This document shows, in pieces, positions 44,623 through 53,912 of a DNA stretch of 64,000 nucleotides. The position numbers and the translations under genes were made by a program. The notes under the pieces were generated by a model, which was not told the DNA's origin, searched no databases, and worked only from the letters and a program-made list of their open reading frames with translations. The stretch's first letter is position 1. Each line of letters opens with the position of its first letter. Source of the DNA: Spartobacteria bacterium UBA695 (lineage in GTDB: Bacteria > Verrucomicrobiota > Verrucomicrobiia > Chthoniobacterales > Chthoniobacteraceae); NCBI GenBank assembly GCA_002298145.1, contig DBMP01000009.1, positions 1-64,000 of the forward strand, in the 5' to 3' direction.

Positions 44623-45656
44623 CCCAGCGGCCCTCGACCCAGGATCTCGATGAAATCTTTCTCAAAGGCCAAACCCTTTGGGAAAAGCTGGCCGGAAAAC
44701 GCTTCTTCATCTCCGGCGGCACCGGGTTCTTTGGTCGCTGGCTACTGGAAACCTTCGACTACCTGCACCGCTGCCGCGGAATCGAGACATCGCTAACCGT
44801 TCTTAGCCGCAGCCCCGAACGGTTTTGCCAAAAAGCCCCCCATTTTCTCAACCACCCCCGCATTGACTTCCTCAGCGGCGACATCACCGGCTTCCCCTTT
44901 CCCGAAGGCCACTTTGATTACATCATCCACGCCGCCACAGAGACCGACCAGAACGCCCACCAGCCACTGGCCATTCTCGACCCCATCGTCGCCGGGACCC
45001 GGAGAATGCTCGATTTCGCGCTTCAGTCAGGAGCCTCCAGATTTCTCCTGACCAGCTCCGGAGCCGTCTACGGACGCCAGCCCCCCGAGCTTCCCCTCCT
45101 ACCGGAAACCCACCCAGGCGCCCCCGATCCCTGCTCAACCCGGAGCGCCTACGGCGAAGGCAAACGCATCGCCGAGCAGCTCTGCGCCATCTACCACCAG
45201 CAACACGGGATCGAGTGCACCATCGCCCGGTGCTTCGCCTTCGTCGGCCCCTACCTTCCCCTTGAAAGCCAGTTCGCCGTCGGCAACTTCATCGGCAACG
45301 CCCTGCGAGGCGAGCCCGTCATCATCAAAGGCGACGGCACCCCGTACCGCTCCTACCTTTACGCCACAGACCTGATCGTCTGGCTGCTCACCATCCTGCT
45401 CAACGGCCAGCCCATGCAGCCCTATCATGTCGGCTCCAACCACCCCATCTCCATCGCCGACTTGGCACACCTCGTCGCCCGCCTTCCCCAGCCCCCGATC
45501 CGCGTAGAAATCCAAGGCACCCCCAGACCAGGAACCCTCCCCGAACGCTACGTCCCCGACACCCAATTCACCCAAAACCGTTTAGAGCTTCAAATTTCCG
45601 TGCCAATCAAAGAAGCTCTTCAACGGACTTGGGCATTTCATACGGCTCAAACCTAA
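44619..45656 (+). CDS. SDR-type NAD-dependent sugar reductase/epimerase
   Basis: A 345-residue extended SDR protein. The dinucleotide-binding motif is FFISGGTGFFGRWLLE, the catalytic site TSSGAVYG and SAYGEGKRIAEQL (Tyr-x3-Lys). It follows rfbH with a 4-bp overlap and so very likely acts on a CDP-4-keto-3,6-dideoxy sugar. It could be the C4 reductase of abequose/paratose type (RfbJ-like) or, given the TPP enzyme next to it, the reductase that completes a branched sugar (YerF-like). I cannot tell these apart by eye. Confidence 0.85.
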   Translation: MTQRPSTQDLDEIFLKGQTLWEKLAGKRFFISGGTGFFGRWLLETFDYLHRCRGIETSLTVLSRSPERFCQKAPHFLNHPRIDFLSGDITGFPFPEGHFDYIIHAATETDQNAHQPLAILDPIVAGTRRMLDFALQSGASRFLLTSSGAVYGRQPPELPLLPETHPGAPDPCSTRSAYGEGKRIAEQLCAIYHQQHGIECTIARCFAFVGPYLPLESQFAVGNFIGNALRGEPVIIKGDGTPYRSYLYATDLIVWLLTILLNGQPMQPYHVGSNHPISIADLAHLVARLPQPPIRVEIQGTPRPGTLPERYVPDTQFTQNRLELQISVPIKEALQRTWAFHTAQT

Positions 45657-45687
45657 GCTACCTTTGCCCCGATAACCACCACCTCGA

Positions 45688-47418
45688 ATGAAAGCCGCCG
45701 ATTACATTGCTCTCTACCTGCAACACCGTCGCGTCACACACGTCTTCGAGCTCGTTGGAGGAATGATCACCTTCTTGCTCGACTCGCTGCACGAGCGCAC
45801 CTCCGTCAACATCGTCAGCATGCACCATGAGCAAGGCGCGGGATTTGCCGCCGAAGGCTGGGGGCGAGTCAGCGGAATTCCCGGCGTCGCATTGGCAACC
45901 AGCGGCCCCGGCGCAACCAACCTCCTCACCGCCATCGGAAGCTGCTTCTTCGACTCCACCCCCGCCGTTTTCATAACCGGGCAGGTTAACCGCACCGAGC
46001 AAAAAGCCTCGCGGCCCATCCGCCAACTCGGATTTCAGGAAACCGACATCGTCTCCATGGCCCGCCCCATCACCAAAGCGGCATGGCTCGTCAACCAACC
46101 CGAAGACCTCCCCCGGCTTCTCGAAGCCGCCTTCACCCTCGCAACGTCAGGCCGCCCCGGGCCCGTATTGCTGGATCTCCCCCTCGACGTTCAACGGGCT
46201 GAAATCACCGACCTCGAACGCCTGGAAACCACCCCCGCCCCGATCCCGCCTTCCGCAGCCACCCCCGCAACCCGTGAATTTTGGGACGAAACATGCGCCC
46301 GCTTGGCCGAAGCAAAAAAACCGCTGATTTTAGCCGGAGGCGGTATTCGCTCCGGGCAAGCCACCGAGCTGTTCCGGCAGTTTGCCGAAACCCTGGGCAT
46401 TCCCGTCGTCCACTCCCTAATGGCCAGCGATGTCATCCCCTCACACCATCCGCTGCGAGCCGGCCTGATCGGCACCTACGGCAACCGGTGGAGCAACATC
46501 GCATTGAGTGAAAGCGATTACCTGCTCGTCCTGGGCAGCCGTCTCGACGTTCGGCAAACCGGCGCGGATACCAAGGCATTCAAAGGCACACGACCCATCT
46601 TCCATGTCGATTGCGAAGCCGGAGAAATGAACAACCGCATCGAAGGCTGCATCAGCCTGCAATGCGAACTAAAAGAATTCCTGTCCCATGCCACCGCGAA
46701 CCCACCCACCGGGCTCTCGCGCCAGGAGTGGACCTCCCAGATCAACACCCTCCGCGACCAGTGGCCCGATACCAACGAACAAGCTTCAGTGCCCGGCATC
46801 AACCCGAACGTCCTGATGCACCAGCTATCGAAGAAATCAGGAAGCGCCTCCGCCTACACCATTGACGTGGGCCAGCATCAAATGTGGGCGGCCCAATCCC
46901 TCGAAATCGCCAGCCACCAACGCCTGCTGACATCAGGAGGCCTCGGAGCCATGGGGTTTTCCCTTCCCGCGGCAATTGGCGCATGCTTAGCAGGCAACGC
47001 GAAACCCGTCGTCTCCATATCCGGAGACGGAGGATTCCAGCTCAACATCCAAGAACTGCAAACCATCGCGCATCATCAGTTACCGATAAAGATCATCGTC
47101 ATAAACAACCATTGTCACGGCATGGTGCGGCAATTTCAGGAATCCTATTTCAGCTCCCGCTACCAATCCACCGTCTGGGGCTATTCAGCGCCAGCATTCA
47201 CAGCAGTCGCGCAAGCATACGGCATCGCGGCAACCAGCGTCACCGATCCCGCCTGCCTGGAAGCAGCCATCGAAGCCTGCTGGGCCCAACCCCAGAGCCC
47301 CTACCTGCTTGAAGTCAACATCGCCCCGGCCGCCAATGCCTATCCCAAAATGGCATTCGGCAAGCCCATGTCAGAGATGGAGCCGTTTGCCAAACCGCTA
47401 GAGATGGAAGGAACGTAA
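45688..47418 (+). CDS. Thiamine diphosphate-dependent acetolactate synthase-like enzyme (YerE-type candidate)
   Basis: A 576-residue enzyme of the acetolactate synthase family. The activating Glu lies in SMHHEQGAGFAAEGW. The central domain has ALAEAKKPLILAGGGI-like sequence, and the ThDP motif runs from SISGDGGFQLNIQEL to IKIIVINNHCHG. A second-subunit regulatory gene is absent and no branched-chain amino-acid genes are near. It lies directly after rfbFGH and the SDR, where Yersinia carries yerE, whose product attaches a two-carbon unit to CDP-4-keto-3,6-dideoxyglucose. By analogy it should make a branched sugar of the yersiniose type. Confidence 0.82.
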   Translation: MKAADYIALYLQHRRVTHVFELVGGMITFLLDSLHERTSVNIVSMHHEQGAGFAAEGWGRVSGIPGVALATSGPGATNLLTAIGSCFFDSTPAVFITGQVNRTEQKASRPIRQLGFQETDIVSMARPITKAAWLVNQPEDLPRLLEAAFTLATSGRPGPVLLDLPLDVQRAEITDLERLETTPAPIPPSAATPATREFWDETCARLAEAKKPLILAGGGIRSGQATELFRQFAETLGIPVVHSLMASDVIPSHHPLRAGLIGTYGNRWSNIALSESDYLLVLGSRLDVRQTGADTKAFKGTRPIFHVDCEAGEMNNRIEGCISLQCELKEFLSHATANPPTGLSRQEWTSQINTLRDQWPDTNEQASVPGINPNVLMHQLSKKSGSASAYTIDVGQHQMWAAQSLEIASHQRLLTSGGLGAMGFSLPAAIGACLAGNAKPVVSISGDGGFQLNIQELQTIAHHQLPIKIIVINNHCHGMVRQFQESYFSSRYQSTVWGYSAPAFTAVAQAYGIAATSVTDPACLEAAIEACWAQPQSPYLLEVNIAPAANAYPKMAFGKPMSEMEPFAKPLEMEGT

Positions 47419-47436
47419 GCGAACCGCTTTGAGATC

Positions 47437-47715
47437 ATGCACCTAATCAAAGCACTCTGTCGTTTTCTGGGAATCGACCGCGCCGTCTTTTTCTCCAATG
47501 CGAACCAGATCACACGGCTACTCACCGGCCCGATCACCATTGCACTGGTCCTGCGGTACCTGACCCCGGAGCGCCGCATCGCCTGGATCTCCGGGACACG
47601 GGAAATGTTGCCGAACGGCAAAATCATATCCCCTTTGCTGAAAGCAATGTTTCCCCAACTGAACTCCGAAAAACTGAAGGGCTGCCTGGGAATTTTCCCA
47701 GTACGATTAGTCTGA
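47437..47715 (+). pseudogene. N-terminal remnant of a flippase
   Basis: This 92-residue frame begins like a Wzx polysaccharide flippase (LCRFLGIDRAVFFSNANQIT then LLTGPITIALVLRYLTPE). After about 45 residues the resemblance ends, and the rest is not membrane-like (WISGTREMLPNG and on). Intact flippases have 400-500 residues. An apparently complete flippase is encoded at 48698-50239, so this may be what remains of an older one displaced during locus reshuffling. It may not be translated into a useful product. Confidence 0.6.
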
Positions 47716-47720
47716 ATTTT

Positions 47721-48701
47721 ATGAGTTTCCCGCGAGCCTCCATCTGTGTTCCTGTTTATAACACAGCTCCTTACATCCGGCAATGCATTGAAAGCGTTCT
47801 GGCTCAGGATTCCAATGACTGGGTCCTGCTGGTAGCCGATAATTGTTCGACCGACGGCACTTGGGAAATCCTGCAAGAGTTCCGCGACTCCCGCATCAAA
47901 CTATTCCGGCACGAACGGAATATTGGGGTCATGAACAACTGGAATTTCGTCCGGGAAAAAGTCGAAACGGATTACTTCTGCATGCTTGGTTCGGACGATT
48001 TTTTGTTTCCTAACTTTGTCCGGAGTAAAGTCTGCCTGCTCGATTGCTACCCTGAGGCCCCGCTCGCCTATAGCTGGGCCGTTCACGTGGATCAAAACAG
48101 CAAGGTGATCCCTAGGCTCTCCGATGACGCGCCGTCGGTCTTATCCAAGCCGCCCATCGAACCGAGCAGCGAAGCCCTGAAACGGATGCTGCTTTACTGC
48201 TACATCAACATTAGCAACGTCATGTTTCGCCGCTCTGCGCTTGCCACCCGCGGCATCACCTTTGACAGTCGCTGGCGCTTTTGTGGCGACTGGGCGATCT
48301 ATGTTGAACTTGCCCTCTTTTACCCGTATCTCCTTTTGGATCCGGAGAAGGGCGCGTCCTACCGCTTCCATCTTTCCAACGACACTGCGCAGAACAAGCA
48401 CAGCTTCGAATGGGCCATGGAACAGCAGCTACACCTATTGACCAGTTTCGAAGAGCATCCTGGGGAATGGGCCAGCCACGGTATCGATATCGGTGCGGAA
48501 TCCCAGCGCCGGACCGCCCACCTTTGGATGATCGCGCTGCAACAACTCAAACGGGGACAATTTTCCAATGCCTCGGCGGCATGGGCACTCTATCGCCGTT
48601 TCCACCCGGCGCAATCCGCGTTGCGCGATTTCGTCAAATTGCTGGGCAATCGCTTAACCCCCGGACGCAGAGAACGCATTATCCACAGCGCTGACTCATG
48701 A
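47721..48701 (+). CDS. Family 2 glycosyltransferase
   Basis: A 326-residue GT-A enzyme. The N-terminus ASICVPVYNTAPYIRQCIES is typical, with VLLVADNCSTDGTWEIL and the DxD-like metal site MLGSDDFLFP. It should add one sugar to a lipid-linked repeat unit at the cytoplasmic membrane face. The stop overlaps the flippase start by 4 bp. Confidence 0.88.
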   Translation: MSFPRASICVPVYNTAPYIRQCIESVLAQDSNDWVLLVADNCSTDGTWEILQEFRDSRIKLFRHERNIGVMNNWNFVREKVETDYFCMLGSDDFLFPNFVRSKVCLLDCYPEAPLAYSWAVHVDQNSKVIPRLSDDAPSVLSKPPIEPSSEALKRMLLYCYINISNVMFRRSALATRGITFDSRWRFCGDWAIYVELALFYPYLLLDPEKGASYRFHLSNDTAQNKHSFEWAMEQQLHLLTSFEEHPGEWASHGIDIGAESQRRTAHLWMIALQQLKRGQFSNASAAWALYRRFHPAQSALRDFVKLLGNRLTPGRRERIIHSADS

Positions 48702-50239
48702 AGTTCCGCAATACCATTTTAACAGGAGCCTCCTCATATATTCAGATTGGGGCGATTATGTTAACGCAGTTGGTGGCTATTCCGATGGCCCTGCGTTTTC
48801 TCGACAACGAACGTTTTGGGCTTTGGTCGTTCACTTCGCAGTCTCTCGGCTACCTGCTTTTGTTGGATTTCGGCGTCACCAATTCCATCGGGAGGCTTCT
48901 GACCGATCCGCTCCAGGGTAAGAACGAGAAGGTATGGAACGGGTGGATCAACCTCTTTCTTGCCATCCTGACCGTCCAAGGCCTGCTGGTCCTTGGAACA
49001 GGATTGTTCCTTGCAGACTCCATCCTGCATTGGTTCCACATCCCAGCTCCGCTGTTTTCCGAAGCCCGGACTCTGTGGATCTCCACGTTATTTTTGAATG
49101 CTCTCGGTTTTCCGTTCCGCATTTTAAACGGCATATTAGGAGCCCAAAACCGTTCCTACTGGTATTATTTTTCCACCAGCGCGGGAGCATTTCTTGGGCT
49201 GGGAGTTTTCTTCGTAACCTTGAAACTGGGTTTCGGCAGCTTGGCGTATGTGTTCTCACTAGCCTCCCAGACAGGATTGAACATCATCCTGATCATCATC
49301 GCCGTCCTCCGTGGGCCTAACCGGATCAGGATCTCCTTACAGGGCATTCCTTGGCAACACGCCCGCGAACTTTTCGGATTCAGCTCTGCTGTTTTTGTCA
49401 TCAACATCGCCGTGCAGGTTGTGCTAATGAGCCCCTCGCTTGTGATTACCCGCGTTCTTGGGCTTGGAGCAGTCGCAAGCTATCTTCTGTGTGCAAAGGT
49501 GCCAACCCTTTTGATGCAACTGATCTGGCGCCCCTTTGACGCCTTCAATCCGCGGTGGCAGATCTGCTGGGTCAATGGTGAAACCGAATCGCTAAACCGT
49601 GAATTCGTCCAGATGCTACGCTTCACAATCGGCTTAACCTTCCTGGCTATGACCTGCAGCCTGGCCATGAACCGTTGGTTTGTCCTCCTTTTTGGAAAGG
49701 AACAACTTTATATTGGCAAGGACTTTGACTTTTGGTTTGCCGTGTTTGCCGTCGCCCAGATCTGGAACCGGTGTCTCGCCATCTCGTTCAGCTTGGCCAA
49801 AAAAATGAATTTATTCGCGGCGGTTATCGCAGGAGATGTCGTGCTTTCGTTAGGAGTCTCGATTCTTGGCACAAAGTATTTCGGGCTGGTTGGCTACATG
49901 TGCTCGTCAGCTATCTATTCGTTGATTGGAATTGGCATCTGCTTTATCACATTCAGAGCCCCGCGCCTCATGGGCCTTCACACCAAGCAACTGATCCAAG
50001 GCTCCCAATCCATTTTACTTCTTTATACAGGGCTGCTCACCGCCAGCTTTTTGGTCTTTAAGAATATCAACCCGGAATTCAAAAGTATCATGTTCACTTC
50101 GGAAGCCGTTGTTGCTCTCCTGGGAATCGCCCTTTTTTGGTATACCCTCCAAGATGAAATCGGCTGCGCCAGCCAGTGGCTAAAACAACAACTTGAAAAG
50201 CGGCGCAAACCGAGGGAAATCCTCGTTGCCAGCAAGTGA
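48698..50239 (+). CDS. Polysaccharide flippase (Wzx/MOP family)
   Basis: A 513-residue membrane protein with about 12-14 hydrophobic segments. The start YIQIGAIMLTQLVAIPMALR followed by FLDNERFGLWSF is the usual MOP-superfamily opening. It would move undecaprenyl-linked repeat units across the inner membrane for the Wzy-like polymerase at 39560. The C-terminus is basic (LKQQLEKRRKPRE). It overlaps the preceding GT2 gene by 4 bp. Confidence 0.88.
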   Translation: MKFRNTILTGASSYIQIGAIMLTQLVAIPMALRFLDNERFGLWSFTSQSLGYLLLLDFGVTNSIGRLLTDPLQGKNEKVWNGWINLFLAILTVQGLLVLGTGLFLADSILHWFHIPAPLFSEARTLWISTLFLNALGFPFRILNGILGAQNRSYWYYFSTSAGAFLGLGVFFVTLKLGFGSLAYVFSLASQTGLNIILIIIAVLRGPNRIRISLQGIPWQHARELFGFSSAVFVINIAVQVVLMSPSLVITRVLGLGAVASYLLCAKVPTLLMQLIWRPFDAFNPRWQICWVNGETESLNREFVQMLRFTIGLTFLAMTCSLAMNRWFVLLFGKEQLYIGKDFDFWFAVFAVAQIWNRCLAISFSLAKKMNLFAAVIAGDVVLSLGVSILGTKYFGLVGYMCSSAIYSLIGIGICFITFRAPRLMGLHTKQLIQGSQSILLLYTGLLTASFLVFKNINPEFKSIMFTSEAVVALLGIALFWYTLQDEIGCASQWLKQQLEKRRKPREILVASK

Positions 50240-50315
50240 CCGTGTTCCAATTGACTGAATCGTCCACTTGCGGTGGCCCATCATTGAACCCATCTCCTCT
50301 TTGACCCAAGCCTGA

Positions 50316-51593
50316 ATGAAAATTCACGTTTTTGTAAATTCGCTAGGACTGGGGGGTACCGAAAAAGCAGCCTGCCGATGGGCATGGGGGCTTAAGGAGC
50401 GCGGCCACCAGATCACGGTCCTTACGCTAAACGACGGACCACGCAAACCGGAACTCGAAGCGCATGGTGTACCCGTGGAAGTCCTTCCACCTGATCCATT
50501 GTTCATCGCCCAGCTATTGGAACGCACAAAACCGGACGCCATTCATACCCACTCCCCTGGGTTTCCAACCGAAGGCGATGTTCTTGGGCAAGCCTTGGCA
50601 AAAATCCCAAAGATCCCCGTGGTCCAAACCAATGTCTTCGGCCGCTTGGAAAACCCCACTGACCGCGCTTGGACCGATTTCCGTTTGTTTATCTCCTGGA
50701 CCAGTTGCGTGCAGGCTGCACAGCGCGCATTCCTCAAGCTCGACCTCGAATTTTTCCGCAAAGCCAGCGTCGCAGTCTATCCGCTCGATTCGGACGACGG
50801 CCCATCCGCGCAAGAGATCGCCGATTTCCGCAGCGCGCATGGAATCGCACCGGATGATGTGGTTTTCGGGCGCATTTCCCGGCCCGAGCCGAATAAATGG
50901 ACCGACTTACCGCTTATGGCTTTCCGCAAAGCCCTGCAAAAGGAGCCATCCCTCAAGTTGATCCTTCGAGAACCGCCGCCTCTCGTGGCGGAGCAGCTCC
51001 GGAACGCCCCGGACCACGACCGGTTCATCATCCTACCCGCTACCAGCAACGCCTCCGAATTGCGTCTGACCCTCGCCAGCCTCGATGTGGTGCTGCATAC
51101 CTCCAGCATCGGCGAGAGCTTTGGCTATGGCATCGCCGAACCGATGAATTATGGAAAACCGGTAATCGCCAATTCTGTTCCCTGGCTCGACCAGGCACAG
51201 ATCGAACTGGTGCGCCACAGCGAATGCGGCTATATCGCGAGCACGGCGGATACGATCTGCGAGGCCATTTTGAAACTAGCAACAAACAAAGAGCTTCGGA
51301 TTTCACTAGGGGCCAACGCCCAGCGCCATATTCGCAAGCTAGCATCGCCGAATTCATCGCTCAACCGGCTTGAAGAAGCCCTCGTCGCCACCGTCGAAGG
51401 CAAACCCAACCCCCACCGCGAAAGCGATCTGCAACAAGCCCAAGATACCCTTGCCAAACTGAAAGCCCGCCAATTCGGTGAAACCTGGCGCGAACAGCTC
51501 GCACTGAGGCCCTTCTACTACCGCGTGCGCTTCCACCAGTGGCGAAAGGTGATCAAACAGCGACTTCATCCCCAGCCCTCAGCCCGGTTTTAA
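50316..51593 (+). CDS. GT-B glycosyltransferase (family 4 type)
   Basis: A 425-residue GT-B protein starting MKIHVFVNSLGLGGTEKAAC, the usual family-4 donor loop. The C-terminal nucleotide-sugar site reads HTSSIGESFGYGIAEPMNYG, with the expected E-x7-E-like spacing, and NSVPWLDQAQIELV. It adds a sugar to the growing repeat unit. The intergenic gap of 76 bp before it shows no clear promoter. Confidence 0.87.
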   Translation: MKIHVFVNSLGLGGTEKAACRWAWGLKERGHQITVLTLNDGPRKPELEAHGVPVEVLPPDPLFIAQLLERTKPDAIHTHSPGFPTEGDVLGQALAKIPKIPVVQTNVFGRLENPTDRAWTDFRLFISWTSCVQAAQRAFLKLDLEFFRKASVAVYPLDSDDGPSAQEIADFRSAHGIAPDDVVFGRISRPEPNKWTDLPLMAFRKALQKEPSLKLILREPPPLVAEQLRNAPDHDRFIILPATSNASELRLTLASLDVVLHTSSIGESFGYGIAEPMNYGKPVIANSVPWLDQAQIELVRHSECGYIASTADTICEAILKLATNKELRISLGANAQRHIRKLASPNSSLNRLEEALVATVEGKPNPHRESDLQQAQDTLAKLKARQFGETWREQLALRPFYYRVRFHQWRKVIKQRLHPQPSARF

Positions 51594-51605
51594 TTCCCCC
51601 CTCCC

Positions 51606-52439
51606 ATGCCCGCTCTTTCTCTCATTATATGCGCATGCGGTGAACGGGACCATCTTGTCCGGCTCTTCGAGCATATCGAGGGCTGCTACAATGAGCTGCT
51701 GGTCATCCATGATGGACCGGACGAGAAAAATATCCGCAGCATCGTCGAAGATATCGGGGGGCGGTTTTTTGAACGACCACGTGCATTCCAGCAGGAGCAA
51801 CATTGGAAGTTTGCCTTTGGCGCCGCAACACACGACTGGATCCTGCGAATGGATCCGGACGAATTCCCGTCCCCGTCGCTGCAACAATGGCTGATCCAGT
51901 TCCGGCAGTCTCCCGCGCCAGCAGAACCTACGGCCGGGTTTTCCTGCATCTGGCCAATGTGGAACGGGAAGAAAACAGTCACTCATGATTGGCCTGACCA
52001 TCGCTGCTTGCTTTTTGACCGCAACCGCATCTCATGCGTTGGCATCCCGGAGTGCATTCCGATACCGGACCCCGGCATGGTGTATGAAAAACTGCCCCTG
52101 ATACTGGAGCACCAGCCAACGCGAAAAACCTACGGATTCCGTAATATTTTCTTGAGGAAACGCACTTGGCTTTGGACAAGGCAGGTAGGCAATCAATTGT
52201 TTTCGCCCGTGGAAAACCTGCAATGCTGGCGCACGGAACCCCATTGGCCGGAGTTCTGGGCGCGGATGCGGATGCGACCCTTGCGCACCGGCATTCTGGG
52301 GGGGCTGCGCGGGATGGCTATTGACTTCGCGCGATGCATCAAGCGGGGACGGTGGCCCCACCCCGCTTACTGGTTGTATCCTCACCACATCCAGTTTGGG
52401 ATCGTCATTGCCTGGCTAAAGTGGAAACAGCGGCGTTAG
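51606..52439 (+). CDS. Glycosyltransferase family 2-like protein
   Basis: A 277-residue GT-A protein. It starts PALSLIICACGERDHLVRLF, has ELLVIHDGPDEKN, and the acidic site WILRMDPDEFPSPSL. It is shorter than full GT2 enzymes and lacks a membrane anchor. The 3' end overlaps the convergent GT4 gene at 52436 by 4 bp. Confidence 0.78.
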   Translation: MPALSLIICACGERDHLVRLFEHIEGCYNELLVIHDGPDEKNIRSIVEDIGGRFFERPRAFQQEQHWKFAFGAATHDWILRMDPDEFPSPSLQQWLIQFRQSPAPAEPTAGFSCIWPMWNGKKTVTHDWPDHRCLLFDRNRISCVGIPECIPIPDPGMVYEKLPLILEHQPTRKTYGFRNIFLRKRTWLWTRQVGNQLFSPVENLQCWRTEPHWPEFWARMRMRPLRTGILGGLRGMAIDFARCIKRGRWPHPAYWLYPHHIQFGIVIAWLKWKQRR

Positions 52440-53593
52440 GGAGTGAGGAGATGATCGTAAATCCGGGTATAGTTCTCTACCATTTTCTCCGCGGTGAATC
52501 CCTTTTCCAAAATGGAAACGCGGCATTGATCCGACAACGTTCGGAGCAACGCCGGGTCGCCCATCAGCAAAGCCAAGGCATCTGCAAGTTCCCGCACCGA
52601 GCCGGGAGCCACCAATAAACCGTTGCGTCCGGGCTCGATCAGTTCGGGGATTCCGCCGACCTTTGAACCCACGGAGGGGCAACCGGCAAACAGAGCTTCC
52701 TCAAGCGCCAACCCCAAGGCTTCGATAAACGATGGAAACGCAAAAATGGAGACCCCGCACAGCAAATCATCCACAGAGACCTCATCGAGAACCCCGAAAA
52801 ACCGAACTCGCGCTTCCAAGCCGTTCGCGCGAACAACCTCCTGGATCTGATTGAAATAATTCTTGTCCCCAACGTGGCCGACGATCCCCAACATCCAATC
52901 TGGATATTGGGCGGCGACTTCCGTAAAAGCTTTTATTAAAATCAACTGCCCTTTTCTTGGGGCAATCGACGCGACATTTAAGATCATCTTTTCCCGAGGT
53001 TCGACCACCGGCTGTTTGCGGTTTTCATGGATTCTGGAATGGTAAAGCGTCTGAATTCGGTTCTTAAATGGAAACCAAAGTCGCCGTAAAAAATCCCGGT
53101 TCTCGTTTGAAACGGCAACCTCAAGTTCCAGATAACCCAAAAAATGAAGACGCGAAAGCCACGCCCAAGGGAACAGAGCCAACTTGAACCAAAGCGGCTT
53201 TTGAGGCCCACAATAACCCCAATGCCAGGCCCCCAACAGATGGGTGGTAAGCAGGCAGGGCAATCCGATCCGGCGGCATGCGATGGCCGGGTGGCGCCCA
53301 AACACCCGCGATCCCCAAGCGTAGGGCATGTTGGCGTGAAAATGCACCAATTCCACATCCAGGGCTTTCAATTGCCGGGCAAGATCTTGGGCCGATGCAT
53401 AACCGGCCTTGCGGCTATCCCAATGAATATGGGCAATAGGTCCTTTGAATTCTCCCGCATCCCCTCCGGAAACAAGAACCACTTCGTATTTGGCCAAGAT
53501 CCCCTCCAGCAAAGTTCGAACAACCACCTCGACCCCCTGGGCCCACAGTAACGAACCTTCGCAACAAACAGCAATGCGGTGCTTTTTTTTCAT
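52436..53593 (-). CDS. GT4 glycosyltransferase, minus strand
   Basis: A 385-residue GT-B enzyme. The C-terminal Rossmann domain has MILNVASIAPRKGQLILIKA, IFAFPSFIEALGLALEEAL and GIPELIEPGRNG, classic family-4 motifs. It has a different orientation from the operon to the left, which suggests a separate promoter or recent rearrangement. It is divergent from the next GT gene. Confidence 0.9.
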   Translation of the reverse strand: MKKKHRIAVCCEGSLLWAQGVEVVVRTLLEGILAKYEVVLVSGGDAGEFKGPIAHIHWDSRKAGYASAQDLARQLKALDVELVHFHANMPYAWGSRVFGRHPAIACRRIGLPCLLTTHLLGAWHWGYCGPQKPLWFKLALFPWAWLSRLHFLGYLELEVAVSNENRDFLRRLWFPFKNRIQTLYHSRIHENRKQPVVEPREKMILNVASIAPRKGQLILIKAFTEVAAQYPDWMLGIVGHVGDKNYFNQIQEVVRANGLEARVRFFGVLDEVSVDDLLCGVSIFAFPSFIEALGLALEEALFAGCPSVGSKVGGIPELIEPGRNGLLVAPGSVRELADALALLMGDPALLRTLSDQCRVSILEKGFTAEKMVENYTRIYDHLLTP

Positions 53594-53912
53594 TTTACGA
53601 CATCACAAAAAAACCAAGCCGCAGAATCCCACGGCATTGCCACCTGACAAATTCTGATTATCAGCCTTTTGAGAAGCTTAGGCCAACAGGATTTAAACAA
53701 AGGATGCACACAACAAATCGGTGGCTAAAATCCCCGGATAAAGCATGTGAAATTTCGCCATGAGATCGGATTTCAGGAGTGAGTTTATAACCCGCAAGGC
53801 TATCAAAATTCGGATTACCTGCAAGGAGTTTAGACCCCTCGAACACCGTTCTCCGGTTTTAATGCAACAAACGCGTCATCTGGTCTCAAATAGTTGATTG
53901 CAGGTCTAGAGA
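53594..53912. other. AT-rich gap between divergent glycosyltransferases
   Basis: No gene is supported. A minus-strand open frame (53661-53846) begins without any recognisable family and may be an eroded remnant. Composition is AT-richer than the neighbours. Promoters for the two divergent GT genes are expected here but none is clear. Confidence 0.4.
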
